This document shows, one piece after another, positions 1 to 11,432 of a stretch of DNA of 64,000 bases. The DNA comes from Luzula sylvatica. Its lineage: Eukaryota > Streptophyta > Magnoliopsida > Poales > Juncaceae. The notes beneath the pieces are model-generated. The model was given only the letters and a program-made list of their open reading frames with translations. It was not told the origin of the DNA and did no database searches. The first letter of the stretch is position 1. Each line of letters begins with the position of its first letter. The translations under genes were made by a program, and so were the position numbers. The stretch covers positions 52,461,784 through 52,525,783 of the forward strand of contig OX326959.1 of NCBI GenBank assembly GCA_946800325.1, read 5' to 3'.

Positions 1-269
1 ATGTGTATTGTTGAATTTTGAATATTAATCATGTAAAATTTAAATTAGTTTAAAAAACTCAATATAAATTAATGTTATAATAATCAATTTAATATATTAA
101 TATTAAAAAGTACAGCACCGCTATACCACTGATATTTTCCGCTATGAATCCGCTATGTCGATCATATTTCTTATCGGTGACTGACCGATCTGTAAGCGAT
201 ATGCGATATCTGTAACATTGGTTGTACAAAAGCCTAACCCATTAATTACTTTATTTATTAAATATGAAG

Positions 270-3200
270 TGTGTTTGGATGGGACACCACCTGGTTACCA
301 CCTCCAACGAGGCCATGGATCTGGCAAACACAATTGGCTCGTTGATCTTGAAGTAAGTAATAAATTGCAGTATTCAGAAAAACCCAAATATTATGTAATG
401 CATAGTTCAGTTTAATTATCTAAATTATTCATGATTTTTAAGCATAAATGAATTGCAATTATAATGTTACTAGCATTACCCCCGCGCAATTGCGCGGGGC
501 TGTTCGGGTTTATAAGTAATGTAGTTGAAAAAAATTGTTGTTCATTTTGTGTATGTGACTTTCTTTTTGTAATCATTATTATATGTGTAATTTAGTGTGT
601 TGTGTGCGAGTGAAATTTTGTAGCAAAAATCGTTTGAATATTTTAAGAACCGGATTTCTTGAATAAGTAAAATAATAGTTCAGAAAATATTTTGTGCGAG
701 TGAATATTTTGTAGCAAAAATCGTTTGCTAAAAAAATTATCTATATTTTATACTTCATAAGTAAAATAAGGAAAAAGAACGAATGAGTCGTCATGAAATT
801 TATTAAGAACATAATAGTTCAGAAAACATTGCTGAAAAAAAGAGTGTTTTTAATTTCACAAATCCTTAATTTCGCTACATATTTAGCACAAATATTTTTC
901 GTCCTTTGTGTGGTCAGCCAACAACAAAGTTTGACGATGTCATCGCTAACCGTTTCGTTCGAACCTTTAATTTAAATTATGTCATGATTATTCGCACATC
1001 CATGATTTGGTATATTTTTAACCCCCTAATTTTTTTTTGGATATTATAAAAAATTCTCTATCTTTTCGTAAACTCCAAAAAAAAAAAATTCTTTACCAAA
1101 CTTTTATTTTAAAATACTCCTTATGGATGATATTAATTTTTTTTTTCCCAAAATACCCTCCAAATCTCATATGTAATAATTAAAACTTATTTTTGTTATT
1201 TTTTATTAATTTTAAGAAAATTCATAAACACTTCTTAACACGTAGTGATTTAAAAAAATTTAAATTATTACATATTTTGTTTATATAATTTTAATATTAC
1301 ATTCTTTATTCATAAAAAAACTAACATTAAATGATAATAAATAAACATCTTGCCAATATATTCATAGAAAATATCTATTTAAACATCTATTTTTTATGTT
1401 AGTTTTCTTTTTATGTATTTTTTAATAGTTTTGTGATATTTTATTTTTAAATATTTGCAAGATGTTCTTTTATTAATATTGTTCAACTTATTATAATTTT
1501 ATTTTAGTTTTTCAAGAAAAATAATAAAGAACCAAAATGTAAATTTTAAAACTTCGAAGTACCAAAATGCAAATATAAAGGACCAAAATGTGAAAAAAGG
1601 ACCAAAATATAATTTTTTTAAAAAAATAGGACCAATTTGAGGCCCCTGGACTAAAATGTAAATTTCAAAACTTCGAAGGGCCAAAATGCAAATATAAAGG
1701 ACCAAAATATAAAAAAAAGGACCAAAATGTAATTGTTTTTCGAAAAAAGGATCAATTTGTAAATAAAAAAGGACCAAAATATAAAATAAATATTTAAAAA
1801 AAAGGACCAAAATGTAATTGTTTTTCGAAAAAAGGACCAAAATGTAAATTTTAAAACTTCGAGGGACCAAAATGCAAATATAAAGGACCGAAATGTGATA
1901 AAAAAGGACCAAAATGTAATTTTTTTTAAAAAACAGGACCAATTTGAGGCCGCTGGACCAAAATGTGAATATTAAAACTCGAAGGACCAAAATGCAAATA
2001 TAAAGGACTAAAATGTAAGGAAAAAAGGACCAAAATGTAAATTTTTTTTTAAAAAAGGACCAAATTGTAAATAAAAAAGGACCAAAATGTAAAAACAATA
2101 TTTTTTTTTTACGAATAGGCCCCTGGTGACGTGGCTGCACCAGGGGGCTGCAAATCCCCTTGAATTAGTATATAGTATAGATCGGAGGATGGTGCAATAA
2201 CAGAAAAACATGTGTGTTTAAAAGTAGCTGTGCTCTTGGTTCATCCACATATATGCAGAATCAAATTGTTTTTTCTGGAATACTTACCAACATACCTCAA
2301 CAAAATCCTGGTATTTAATTTTTTTTTCACTAATGGAGAGGATTGGCATAAATAAAAAAAATGATGGAATATTGAATTTATGTATGTTAATTAAATCATT
2401 TTTTTATTCTAATTAATTTACTTAGATTTTCATAATTGGAATAGAGTAAGAGTTCGATACTGTGATGGTGCATCATTCGCCGGTGAAGGATATGATAAGG
2501 TATGGTAACACTAATTAATTAATGTTGTTTAATTAATTTAAGTCATTAATTATTATAACTTGATAAAAATGTTCAAAAATCAGAATTCAGGTCTTTATTT
2601 TCGTGGCCAGCGTATATGGTCTGCGGTAACGAAAGAATTAATGTCTAAAGGGATGCACTCGGCCAAAAAGGTTTTTACTTTGATCGTAATATTGTTTTAA
2701 TTTTTAATATTTTATACATCTTGATCCAATATAATCATTATTTTTCTACAAAAAAATGCATAATAATCGATGAATAAGTTCGATGATTATTTTCAGGCAC
2801 TTCTCTCTGGTTGTTCCGCTGGCGGTTTGGCATCGATTTTGCATTGCGATCAATTTCGGTCACTCTTTCCTGAAAAAACTAAAGTCAAGTGCCTTGCTGA
2901 TGCGGGTTTATTTCTCGATGCGTACGGAATACTCTTTCCCGTTATGGAAAATATTGTTTAAAAAATGCATGAACATTTGAAAATTGTTTTTTGACCTTGA
3001 TACAATTTATTAAATAAATTATGTGTATTTTTTTGGATCGGAATGTAGTGTCGGTATAGCCGGTCAGCATGCATTAAGATCGTTTTATGATGGAGTAGTA
3101 AGTCTTCAGGTAATTTTTTTTTTCGACATACTTGAAATTAAGTACAAAAGAAAAATAGTTAAATTATCTCCGGCCCTTTCAAAATATAACATAATTTAAG

Positions 3201-4916
3201 TAAAAAAAATGGCGTATATATCATTGAAAATAGTATATTCCATTCAAGAAAGTTGTACTATATATAAGGTGCTCTAAATAAACAATATATTATGATGTTT
3301 GTAAATTGTATATTCAATAATAAGGATGTATGTTTTTTTGTTTTAATTTAGGGAGTGGCTAAGAACTTGCCAAAAAGTTGTACATCACATATGAATGCAA
3401 GCTTGGTAATCAACTTTAGGTTTTTTAAACAAGTTTCTTTACAAAAAGAATAAAAAAATGACTAAAATGCAGCTTATATTTATATTTATATATTTTGTTT
3501 TTTGTAGTGTTTCTTTCCACAGAATTTAGTTAATGGCATCAAAACTCCTATTTTTCTCCTAAATGCAGCTTATGATACATGGCAGGTCAGGAAAATGCAT
3601 AATTGCATGCATTTTCTACAAAATAATTATACTTTTTATTTATCTAAAAAAATAGTAATATTTCAAAATATAATGGCTCTGTTAATTCATTTTAGGTTTT
3701 AATAAACTGGTTTTGTACTAAATTTGTATTTAATTAATTGGTATATTAATCCTTCATTTTGATGTTAAATTTGAATTTTGTCTGCATTAATCTAAATTTC
3801 AAGATTCAAGAGAGTTTAGCACCAAGATTCAAGAGAGTTTAGCACCAATAAGCTTGGTAATCAACTTTAGGTTTTTTAAACAAGTTTCTTTACAAAAAGA
3901 ATAAAAAAATGACTAAAATGCAGCTTATATTTATATTTATATATTTTGTTTTTTGTAGTGTTTCTTTCCACAGAATTTAGTTAATGGCATCAAAACTCCT
4001 ATTTTTCTCCTAAATGCAGCTTATGATACATGGCAGGTCAGGAAAATGCATAATTGCATGCATTTTCTACAAAATAATTATACTTTTTATTTATCTAAAA
4101 AAATAGTAATATTTCAAAATATAATGGCTCTGTTAATTCATTTTAGGTTTTAATAAACTGGTTTTGTACTAAATTTGTATTTAATTAATTGGTATATTAA
4201 TCCTTCATTTTGATGTTAAATTTGAATTTTGTCTGCATTAATCTAAATTTCAAGATTCAAGAGAGTTTAGCACCAATTAGTGAGGATCCAAATGGAAATT
4301 GGAAACAATGCAAATTGAATTATACCAAATGTGACCGTGTCCAAATCAGATTTTTGCAAGGTACATACGAACTTTCTTTGTTCTTGTTGTTTTAGCATGA
4401 TTAAAAACTTTAATTTGAGCCCAAATGAAGAGAGAAATTGTTTTGTCACTTACGCAACCAAACAACAATTAAACAAAGAGATAAAATCCGTGCACATGAA
4501 TGTTTATACGTGTCAATTTGTTCTTTTTATTTCAGGATTTAGAGGCCAAATGAAGAGAATAGTTGAAAATTTCTCAAAATCAAAGGAGACAAATGGATTG
4601 TTCATCAATTCTTGTTTCACACATTGTCAATCATTATTTCAAGATACTTGGTACGGAAACAAACCACCCACAATTGCAAACAAGGTTAGAAATAAAGAAA
4701 GATGAAAATCGATTATTAAATATATAGAAATTATAGAAACAAATTTAGTTTGTTTCCTTTTAACAAAGAAAATAATGTGCTTATTAATTGCAGGGAATTG
4801 GAAAATCAGTGGGTGATTGGTATTTCGAGCGAGCACAAGTAAAAGCAATAGATTGTCCTTATCCTTGTGACAAGACTTGTCATAATCTAGACTTTTCGCG
4901 TCTTTTAGATTCTTGA
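270..4916 (+). CDS. Pectin acetylesterase (NOTUM/PAE family), 5' end outside window
   Basis: Secreted plant esterase that removes acetyl groups from cell-wall pectin (family knowledge). Exons read by frame and GT-AG junctions: 270-352, 2181-2310, 2426-2499, 2584-2670, 2797-2921, 3049-3109, 3352-3405, 3508-3585 and/or 3959-4036 (duplicated exon), 4255-4360, 4536-4684, 4794-4916 with TGA stop. Phases match at every junction. Family landmarks in order: [31 protein letters not shown], the nucleophile motif SGCSAGG (exon 2797-2921), the catalytic Asp in NAAYDTWQ (duplicated exon), the catalytic His in CFTHCQ (exon 4536-4684), and the Cys-rich tail CPYPCDKTC. The signal-peptide exon is not visible and should lie left of the window. 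The first acceptor (AG at 2179-2180) lies in a Helitron end and gives LE-IGGWC instead of the usual LE-GGGWC. An AATAAA signal follows the stop near 4925. No internal stop is seen, so the gene may be expressed, but altered splicing or pseudogene status is possible. Confidence 0.88.
470..2181 (-). mobile_element. Non-autonomous Helitron in PAE intron
   Basis: Read on the - strand the element starts TCTATACTATATAC at 2181 and ends in a GC-rich hairpin (CCCCGCGCAATTGCGCGGGG, 482-501) followed by GGTAATGCTAG ending at 470. Host bases are A before the TC (t at 2182 on +) and T after CTAG (a at 469 on +). These are the Helitron rules: TC at the 5' end, a hairpin just before CTRR at the 3' end, insertion between A and T, no target duplication. 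It has no Rep/helicase coding. The middle (about 980-2150) is homologous in inverse orientation to the element at 9327-10748. The stretch 505-975 between hairpin and shared body is absent from the other copy. Confidence 0.75.
1500..2110. repeat. Minisatellite inside Helitron (unit like AAGGACCAAAATGTAAAT)
   Basis: Irregular tandem copies of a roughly 17-40 bp unit around AAGGACCAAAATGTAAAT or CCAAAATGCAAATATAAAGG. The reverse complement of this unit forms the matching minisatellite in the second Helitron. Long open frames across this stretch (for example on the - strand, 1499-2140, rich in Phe/Leu/Trp) come from repetition and look non-coding. Confidence 0.8.
3399..4276 (+). repeat. 451-bp-offset tandem duplication containing a PAE exon
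   Basis: The stretch from 3399 (AAGCTTGGTAATC) to about 3824 is repeated from 3850 with an offset of 451 bp and no difference I could see by eye. Each copy holds the end of an intron, the 78-bp exon encoding [10 protein letters not shown] to AAYDTWQ (3508-3585 and 3959-4036), and the following intron up to the next acceptor and the first bases of the next exon. At the junction a 23-bp unit AGATTCAAGAGAGTTTAGCA(CCA) is itself present twice (3802-3824 and 3825-3847). The near identity suggests a recent event. Confidence 0.93.
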
Positions 4917-7900
4917 ATTGTTTTGAATAAATTAGGGATCATTGTGTTACAAATAATAAAAAGTATTAAATGATATGGCAAAGTGGTTAGAGGGCTAATA
5001 GATGATATTATCAATTTGATGTATTTTTCTATAACTACGTCTATGTGAAAAAAAAATTAATGGTAAAAAAATGAAGCATCATTATAATTAATAGCAAAGT
5101 ATTTATATGTTAGGATTTTTCAAATATTTGTTAAGGAAGACTTCTCAAATGTTCAAGTAATTTGTATTACTACTATAAAATAGATAATTGCTATAAAATG
5201 CATATAATTATTAGAATCATTGGTCTTCGTAAATAAAATGAGTACTTTTTGTTGTATTGTTCGAATAACATTATGAACAAGTTAAACATTATATTATAAA
5301 ATTAAGGGTACTTTTCAATTTATTTTATGAAAAAATTACAAATTACAAAATGATATTATCAAACATGAAATATATGTACAAATATTTATTAAAACTAAAT
5401 TAAAATATTAGATGATTGGCTTTATACAACCAAAACAAATTATTAGTTCATAGTTCGTAACAAATCAGCGCATTCATAATACGGTAGGTAATACGTTAGA
5501 GTTTAATTCGAATCAAACGTTTCTCAAGACGGTTACATATTCGATCAAATAAAACGTAGTACACTTATAATTCGTCAATTCAATCAATGAATTCATATTC
5601 CAGTTGGTCGAATGTTTGATACAAAATATGTATATTATCAATACTCGATCAAATTATTCGATCAAATTATTTCCACAAGTTCGCTTAGAAATCGAAAGTA
5701 TGAGACATGATTGGAAAGGAAGCTGAGCCTTCTTTTCAATTATCAATACTTATGCTTCCTTACAATGTGAAACCAAAAAATTACACAAATATTAGTTTTA
5801 AAATTTACCAAGTTTATGAATTCAAGATTTCCGAGCTTGAAGACTTATTATATTTATGGAGCCTCCAACAATTGGCTAGTTACAATTGCTTCAAAAATTG
5901 ATTTTTTGATTTTCAACCCGCTAAATCGAACTCATCTATCCCTTCCAAGATTAAAACCTGAGATGGTCTGTGTTTTGTTTGGTCATCCTCCAGTGTCGTT
6001 TTCTGCGAGAGATATGTATGTAAAAAAAGTAATGATGTTAGACAATCCTTATGTATCCCGGACGCCATCATACATGATAGTGATTCCAATCTTGCAGTTG
6101 CGGTCTCGACTAGCATGATAAAAATAATCTCATACGTAAAAGCATTTGTTGCTCTCATGAAAAAATGGAAAATGTTGCGGTCGTTTTCGCACAACAAAAG
6201 ATTTTTATGATAAAAGTAGTATTGGATAAATAGGGTTATCGATCCACGGAGAATATATGCACTATTAAATTAATATTTAATTCAAAACTTTATGAAATGT
6301 CATGAATCTTTCTAATTATGTTCATTATCATGTAGATGAGGTCTGGTACAAATTTGGTACGATTTAGAGTTATAGATAAAAAGTTATTAAGGATTTACAA
6401 AACAGTCCCTGGCATATTTGTGAAAATGTCCAGTTAAGTTTTCGAATCAATATTAGTTCTGAACTGTATTGCAAATTGAATAACTAAAGATCTAGAATTA
6501 AAAATGAACTTATACTGATAAAGAATTGAAGTATAGTCTTAGTAAAATATTGTGGTTAATTTGGTTTGGTCTAAAAGTATCTACGTATTTTACAATTCAT
6601 GCACAAAGTTAGGCGGATACAAATATTCACACAGTTTTACAGTTAAATCCTAAATTCAGAGTAATAAGTTCAATATTCAAAATTCAATATCAAATAGAAA
6701 ATAAAACTAAAACAGATGATTCAAAAAGCGTTTCAAAATATATTGTTTGATCTTAAATATCGATTAACCAGTTTGATCCAGATCAATTTATAAATTAATT
6801 AAAAATGGTCGATGAAGATGTTCTTTAAATTTGAATTCTGTGAAATTAGGTCAAAAATCTGGAAACTGGAATTTAGGTTTTGAGTGAAATTTAAAAATCA
6901 ATAACAATTCAACCAAAATTCCAAATTCAAATCTGTAAAAATGGATTTTAAGAACAGATCAAGATATAAATGAACAAGCATTAATTTATAATTAATCAGT
7001 TCTAGATACTTTAATAATTAATTAAGAAAATCAGACAGTAATTAACAGAAATTAGGGTTTCTTGACAAGGAAAATTCGAAATAAATTCAAATAAAATTCA
7101 GAAAAATAGGAAAAAGGTTTCTAATCATCGATCAAGAGTTTATACATATATTTGCATCAGAAAATCACAACCTAGCCCTACTGTCAGAGAAATAAGGAAA
7201 AATATCACCTAATAAAGAGGTAATTGATGAACTCAGAGGCTTTGGAAGGCTTGAGTAGGCAGATTCAGCTTGAAGAAAGGTAGGAGAAGGTCTGAGGTAG
7301 CTCAATTGGCCTAGGCGTCACACCAATTTGCTGAAAATGACTGAATTGCCCCTGATTTTGTACCAGAACTGGCTTGAAGATAAACCAGTGGGTTTCAGTC
7401 ACTTCTCTAACTTCCTTCACCTCTCTAGACCATACACTAAGCCAGAAAACCCGTAAACAATCTCTCTTTTCACTGGTGATGACTGATTTCTCTCTGAAAT
7501 GGCAAGTTGAGGAGGAAAATAGGGTTGTTGTCTCTCTCAAATCAAACCAAGTGTGGAAGAATTTGTCTTTAGGCTTTTGGAAGTTATTCGAAGCTTTAGA
7601 ATGGAATGAAACTCTCTCCGATCGAATCCCCCCACTATGAACCAGAACCCGAGCCTTTATAGGCAACATTCGTGCTTCCTGGACTAGGTATTGAAAAATT
7701 GACTCCACCATCATCTCCACTATCTCATGTCGTGCAAGTTTGATATTTGGATCACTGGATTTGGTCCACATAATCGAAAGTTATGATCCGGTCATTGATT
7801 TTTGGTTTCAGCTCGATCTTGATTTTTTCTAGTTGAAATTTGTATATGGGCTAACCAATGGAGATGTTATTGTCAAAGAAATGGAGAGAAGAAGGTGGCA

Positions 7901-9326
7901 GTAAGATCAGTTATTGCAGAAAGCATGAGTTGAGTTTAATCTTCTGTGAAACTTGTTTTGTAGCCTTTCGTGCAAAGATGCATTTTAGTTGGTTTTTTCG
8001 GGCTTACATTGGGCTACACAGAATCTCTGCAACAGTAGATCTTATGAATAGTAATTGGTTGATGAGTTGTTGCTGGGTAGTTGGGATTTGGTGTGGGCTG
8101 TTCTGTGTAGGCTTTCGTGTAACGAGTCACTTGGATGTGGGAGCCACTTTCTCTCTCTACTATTTCTCTTCGTTTCTCTCTCATCCTTCTTCCAAATAAT
8201 TAATGTGAATATACCATTTTGATCAGAAGAACGAGAGGAATCCAGATCTGGTCTTGGTTTTGCTTGATTCGAAGTAAAAAATTTGCGTCTTCATGTGGTG
8301 CCCACAAGTGGGTCCTACTTTCTCTCTCTTTACTTCCTTCTGAAGCCACGATCTCCAAATTTCCATATTTAACCCTGAAATTAACATAAATTCAAATAGT
8401 TAAGCAATCTCCATTGATGTTAAAATTATGAACATTTTATATGTTAACTAAATGATTTAATGTGATAAACCCCCTTATTTAACCCTTTGAAACATGCCTA
8501 GAATAGCTCTTATCAGAAAATATGATTTCAAAGTATGAAAATGAGATAACAGATTGCGGGTATATCAAAGAATCATCAGAGCATGATCCTATGTTTGTTC
8601 AAAAATTCTCTAAGTACAAGATGCATAAGCCATATTTTACACAAGATTTCGAAAAGAACACATAATCTTGGATGATGATACACAACTTAGATAGTCAATA
8701 TATGTTCCTCGGGCCGAGTAAGTCCAAGTGTGTATCCAATATATAGTTGCGATGGCTATTGTGCAATTCTAATTGTATTTATTTTTTAGAAGACTTCTTT
8801 ATTATCTGTAATCTCAGTAACAAAGGGATTCGGCGATACAATGACATAGTTCGCACCGACAATGGACATTTTGAAACCTTTGATTTTCAGCATTCAATGT
8901 TGTTTTGACCATCCCCAACTTTACGGTATTTCTAAAACAAAAAAGAAGATTATTTGAAAATATTTCATTATACCATAATAATTATTTGTCCCTTTAGTCT
9001 TTATGAATGGATGGTTCTTTCTTCAATTATTTTCTGCATCGAGTTATGAATATTATCAATTATTTTCGGCATCAAGTTCTGAATATTGTCAATTTTCTTT
9101 TGCAGATTATCCGAAAAAATTCAATCTTTCTTAATGATCATTTTCTCTTTGTAAATAAATGTTATTTTTCCAGTTATGGATATTTTTAATGCAGAACTTT
9201 AATACAATTAAATACAAATGAAAATATATAAAATTAATTAAACATAACCCAAGTTCAAATACCTCAAATTAAACATAATTCAACCATATTATAACCCTAC
9301 TACAATACAAATACACAAAGTAGAAG
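4917..9326. other. AT-rich intergenic DNA, no gene recognised
   Basis: About 4.4 kb without a frame I can tie to a family. The open frames here (for example near 5816-6118, 7265-7771 and 7858-8199) lie on both strands, overlap, and show no domain. A stretch near 6200-6260 (GGGTTATCGATCCACGGAGA) and the purine/pyrimidine-rich DNA at 7200-8350 have the feel of worn retroelement DNA, but no LTR pair or protein was found. Near 9030-9110 a unit of about 36 bp starting TCAATTATTTTC is repeated two to three times. Confidence 0.5.
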
Positions 9327-10748
9327 TCTCCGAAATTATTAATAGTTATAAAGTTAGGGAAATTCCCCTCTTCTTAGCCCTCCACGTCATCAGGGACCTC
9401 TTTGTAAAAAAAATATTTTTATTTTACATTTTGGTCCTTTCTATTTACATTTTGGTCCTTTTTATTTGAAAAAATTACATTTTGGTCCTTTTATATTTAC
9501 ATTTTGGTCCTTTTTTATTTACATTTTGGTCCTTTTTATTTACATTTGGTCCTTTCAAGTTTGAAAAATTACACTTTGGTCCAAGGGCCTCTTTGAAAAA
9601 AATTTATTTACATTTTGGTCATTTTTATTTACATTTTGGTCCTTTTTAGTTGAAAAAACTACATTTTGATTCTTTCTATTTACATTTTTGTCCTTTTAAG
9701 TTTAGAAACTTACATTTTGGTCCTTCATTTACATCTTGATCCTCTTTTATTTACATGTCGGTCCTTTTTTACATTTTTGAATTTACATTATAGTTCTTTT
9801 TATTTATATCTTGGTCCTTTTCAGTTTTTGTTCACACTTTGGTACTTTTTATTAACATTTTGGTCCTTTTTAATTTAAATTTCAGTCCTTTTTTACATTA
9901 TTAATAATTCCTCTCATCTCATGCCTCCACATCACCACCTTATTATGCTTCCCTATCACCACTTTACTTGGAAAATTTTCAAAAAACTCCTTAAATTTTT
10001 AGATATTGTAAAAAACAATTAATTTACATATGTATTCATTTAAAAAAAATGCTTTTTTAATTTTAAAAAATTCTTAAACTTTTGTAATATATAATAATTA
10101 AAAAAATTTACTATATGTTATATGTTATATAATTTTAATATTTCATTCATTACAAATATTCGACTTATGTATTATTTTTCTTGAAAAACTAACATAAAAT
10201 TATAATAAGTTGAACAATATTATTAAAAGAACATCTTGCAAATATTTAAAAATAAAATATCATAAAACTATTAAAAAATACATAAAAGGAAAACTAAAAT
10301 AAAAAGTAGATGTTTAAATAGATATTTTCTATGAATATATTTGCAAGATGTTTATTTATTATTATTTAATGTTAGTTTTTTATGAATAAAAAATGGAATA
10401 TTAAAATTATATAAACAAACAAAATATGTAATAATTTAAATTTTTTTAAATCACTACATGTTAAGAAGTGTTTATGAATTTTCTTAAAATTAATAAAAAA
10501 TAACAAAAATAACTTTTAATTATTACATATGAGATTTGGAGGGTATTTTGGAAAAAAAAATTAATATCATCCATAAGGAGTATTTTAAAATAAAAGTTTG
10601 GTAAACAAAATTGCGCGGGGAAAAAGATAGAGGATTTTTTACAATATCCAAAAAAAATTAGGGGGTTAAAAATATACCAAATCACGGATGTGCGAATAAT
10701 CATGAAAAACTCGAGAACTCCCGCGCAATTGCGCGGGGAAAAAGCTAG
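9327..10748 (+). mobile_element. Non-autonomous Helitron, second copy of the family
   Basis: The 3' end is clear: hairpin CCCGCGCAATTGCGCGGG (about 10720-10737), then GAAAAAGCTAG ending at 10748, and host T at 10749. The body is homologous, in inverse orientation, to the Helitron in the PAE intron: CACGTCATCAGGG near 9393, a minisatellite of ACATTTTGGTCCTTTTTATT, then the AT-rich part with ACCAAATCACGGATGTGCG near 10677. The 5' end near 9327 (TCTCCGAAATTATTAATAG) is the best match to the TC start but is uncertain by some bases, and its upstream base is not the usual A. No coding capacity is seen. Confidence 0.7.
9415..9900. repeat. Minisatellite inside Helitron (ACATTTTGGTCCTTTTTATT)
   Basis: Roughly twenty degenerate tandem copies of a unit of about 20-24 bp around TTTACATTTTGGTCCTTTTT. 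It is the inverse counterpart of the 1500-2110 repeat, so it was present in the ancestor of both Helitron copies. Confidence 0.85.
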
Positions 10749-11172
10749 TGTGATTGAACGTTGGCACAAAATCACAAGTCAATGAAACGCCATATGGCTC
10801 TCAAAAGATATATTCGGCTAACATTTATCATTTTCCATTAATGGTCATAAATCATGCAAGAAGATTGTTGTCAGTGTCTTCTTTAATGCATATTAAATGT
10901 TGGTATCACTAGAGTTGTATCCAGGATGTCACCACATTATCCTATGTAAGAAAGTATCCACTAAATAAGCAAATTATAAGGTTTCCATTATGCTCCTTAC
11001 GAATGCACATGGCATTTACTTGACTAAGCAAAGGACCCCTAACTTAATTACTGATTTTTAGCATTTAAATGTTACGATAACTTGAAAGTGGAAGTATAAT
11101 TCGTGTCTACAAAAACTTGGAAGCATAATTTATCAATATAATTTATGAGGGAATCTTTTGGAATAACAAAAA

Positions 11173-11423
11173 GGGGAGTTCTATCGTACACCCTTTTACA
11201 AGGGTATTTTGGGTATTTTAGCAATTAATTATATTTGTAAAAGGGTGTATCATAAAATTTATTTTTTATGGAGATTTTTGTTTAAATGAATAACAAAAAA
11301 TTCCTATTTAGTTAAACATTAATTGATAAATATATTCCTTAAATATTCATAAATGGATAATTACTCCAAATATCCTTGAAAATGAATATATGATAAGGAA
11401 AGAGGTGTACGATAGAAATCCCC
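11173..11423. mobile_element. 251-bp Mutator-type MITE with 9-bp target duplication
   Basis: Terminal inverted repeats: left GGGGAGTTCTATCGTACACC, right (reverse complement) GGGGATTTCTATCGTACACC, one mismatch in 20. The element is flanked by exact 9-bp direct repeats TAACAAAAA (11164-11172 and 11424-11432). A 9-bp target duplication is typical of the Mutator superfamily. There is no coding capacity. The 424 bp between this element and the Helitron on its left (10749-11172) hold nothing I recognise. Confidence 0.8.
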
Positions 11424-11432
11424 TAACAAAAA

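Noticed and set aside
482..501. GC-rich palindrome as a transcription terminator
   Set aside because: Same hairpin core occurs before CTAG at three sites in the window; the context is a Helitron 3' end, not a terminator.
1499..2211. Long - strand open frames rich in Phe, Trp and Leu as a membrane protein
   Set aside because: They arise from the AAGGACCAAAATG minisatellite inside a Helitron.
5707..6200. Open frames on both strands as a small gene
   Set aside because: No recognisable family, overlapping frames, AT-rich neighbourhood.
7265..7771. Open frame on - (168 codons) overlapping another on +
   Set aside because: No domain, no start context or splice structure, and both strands are open by composition.
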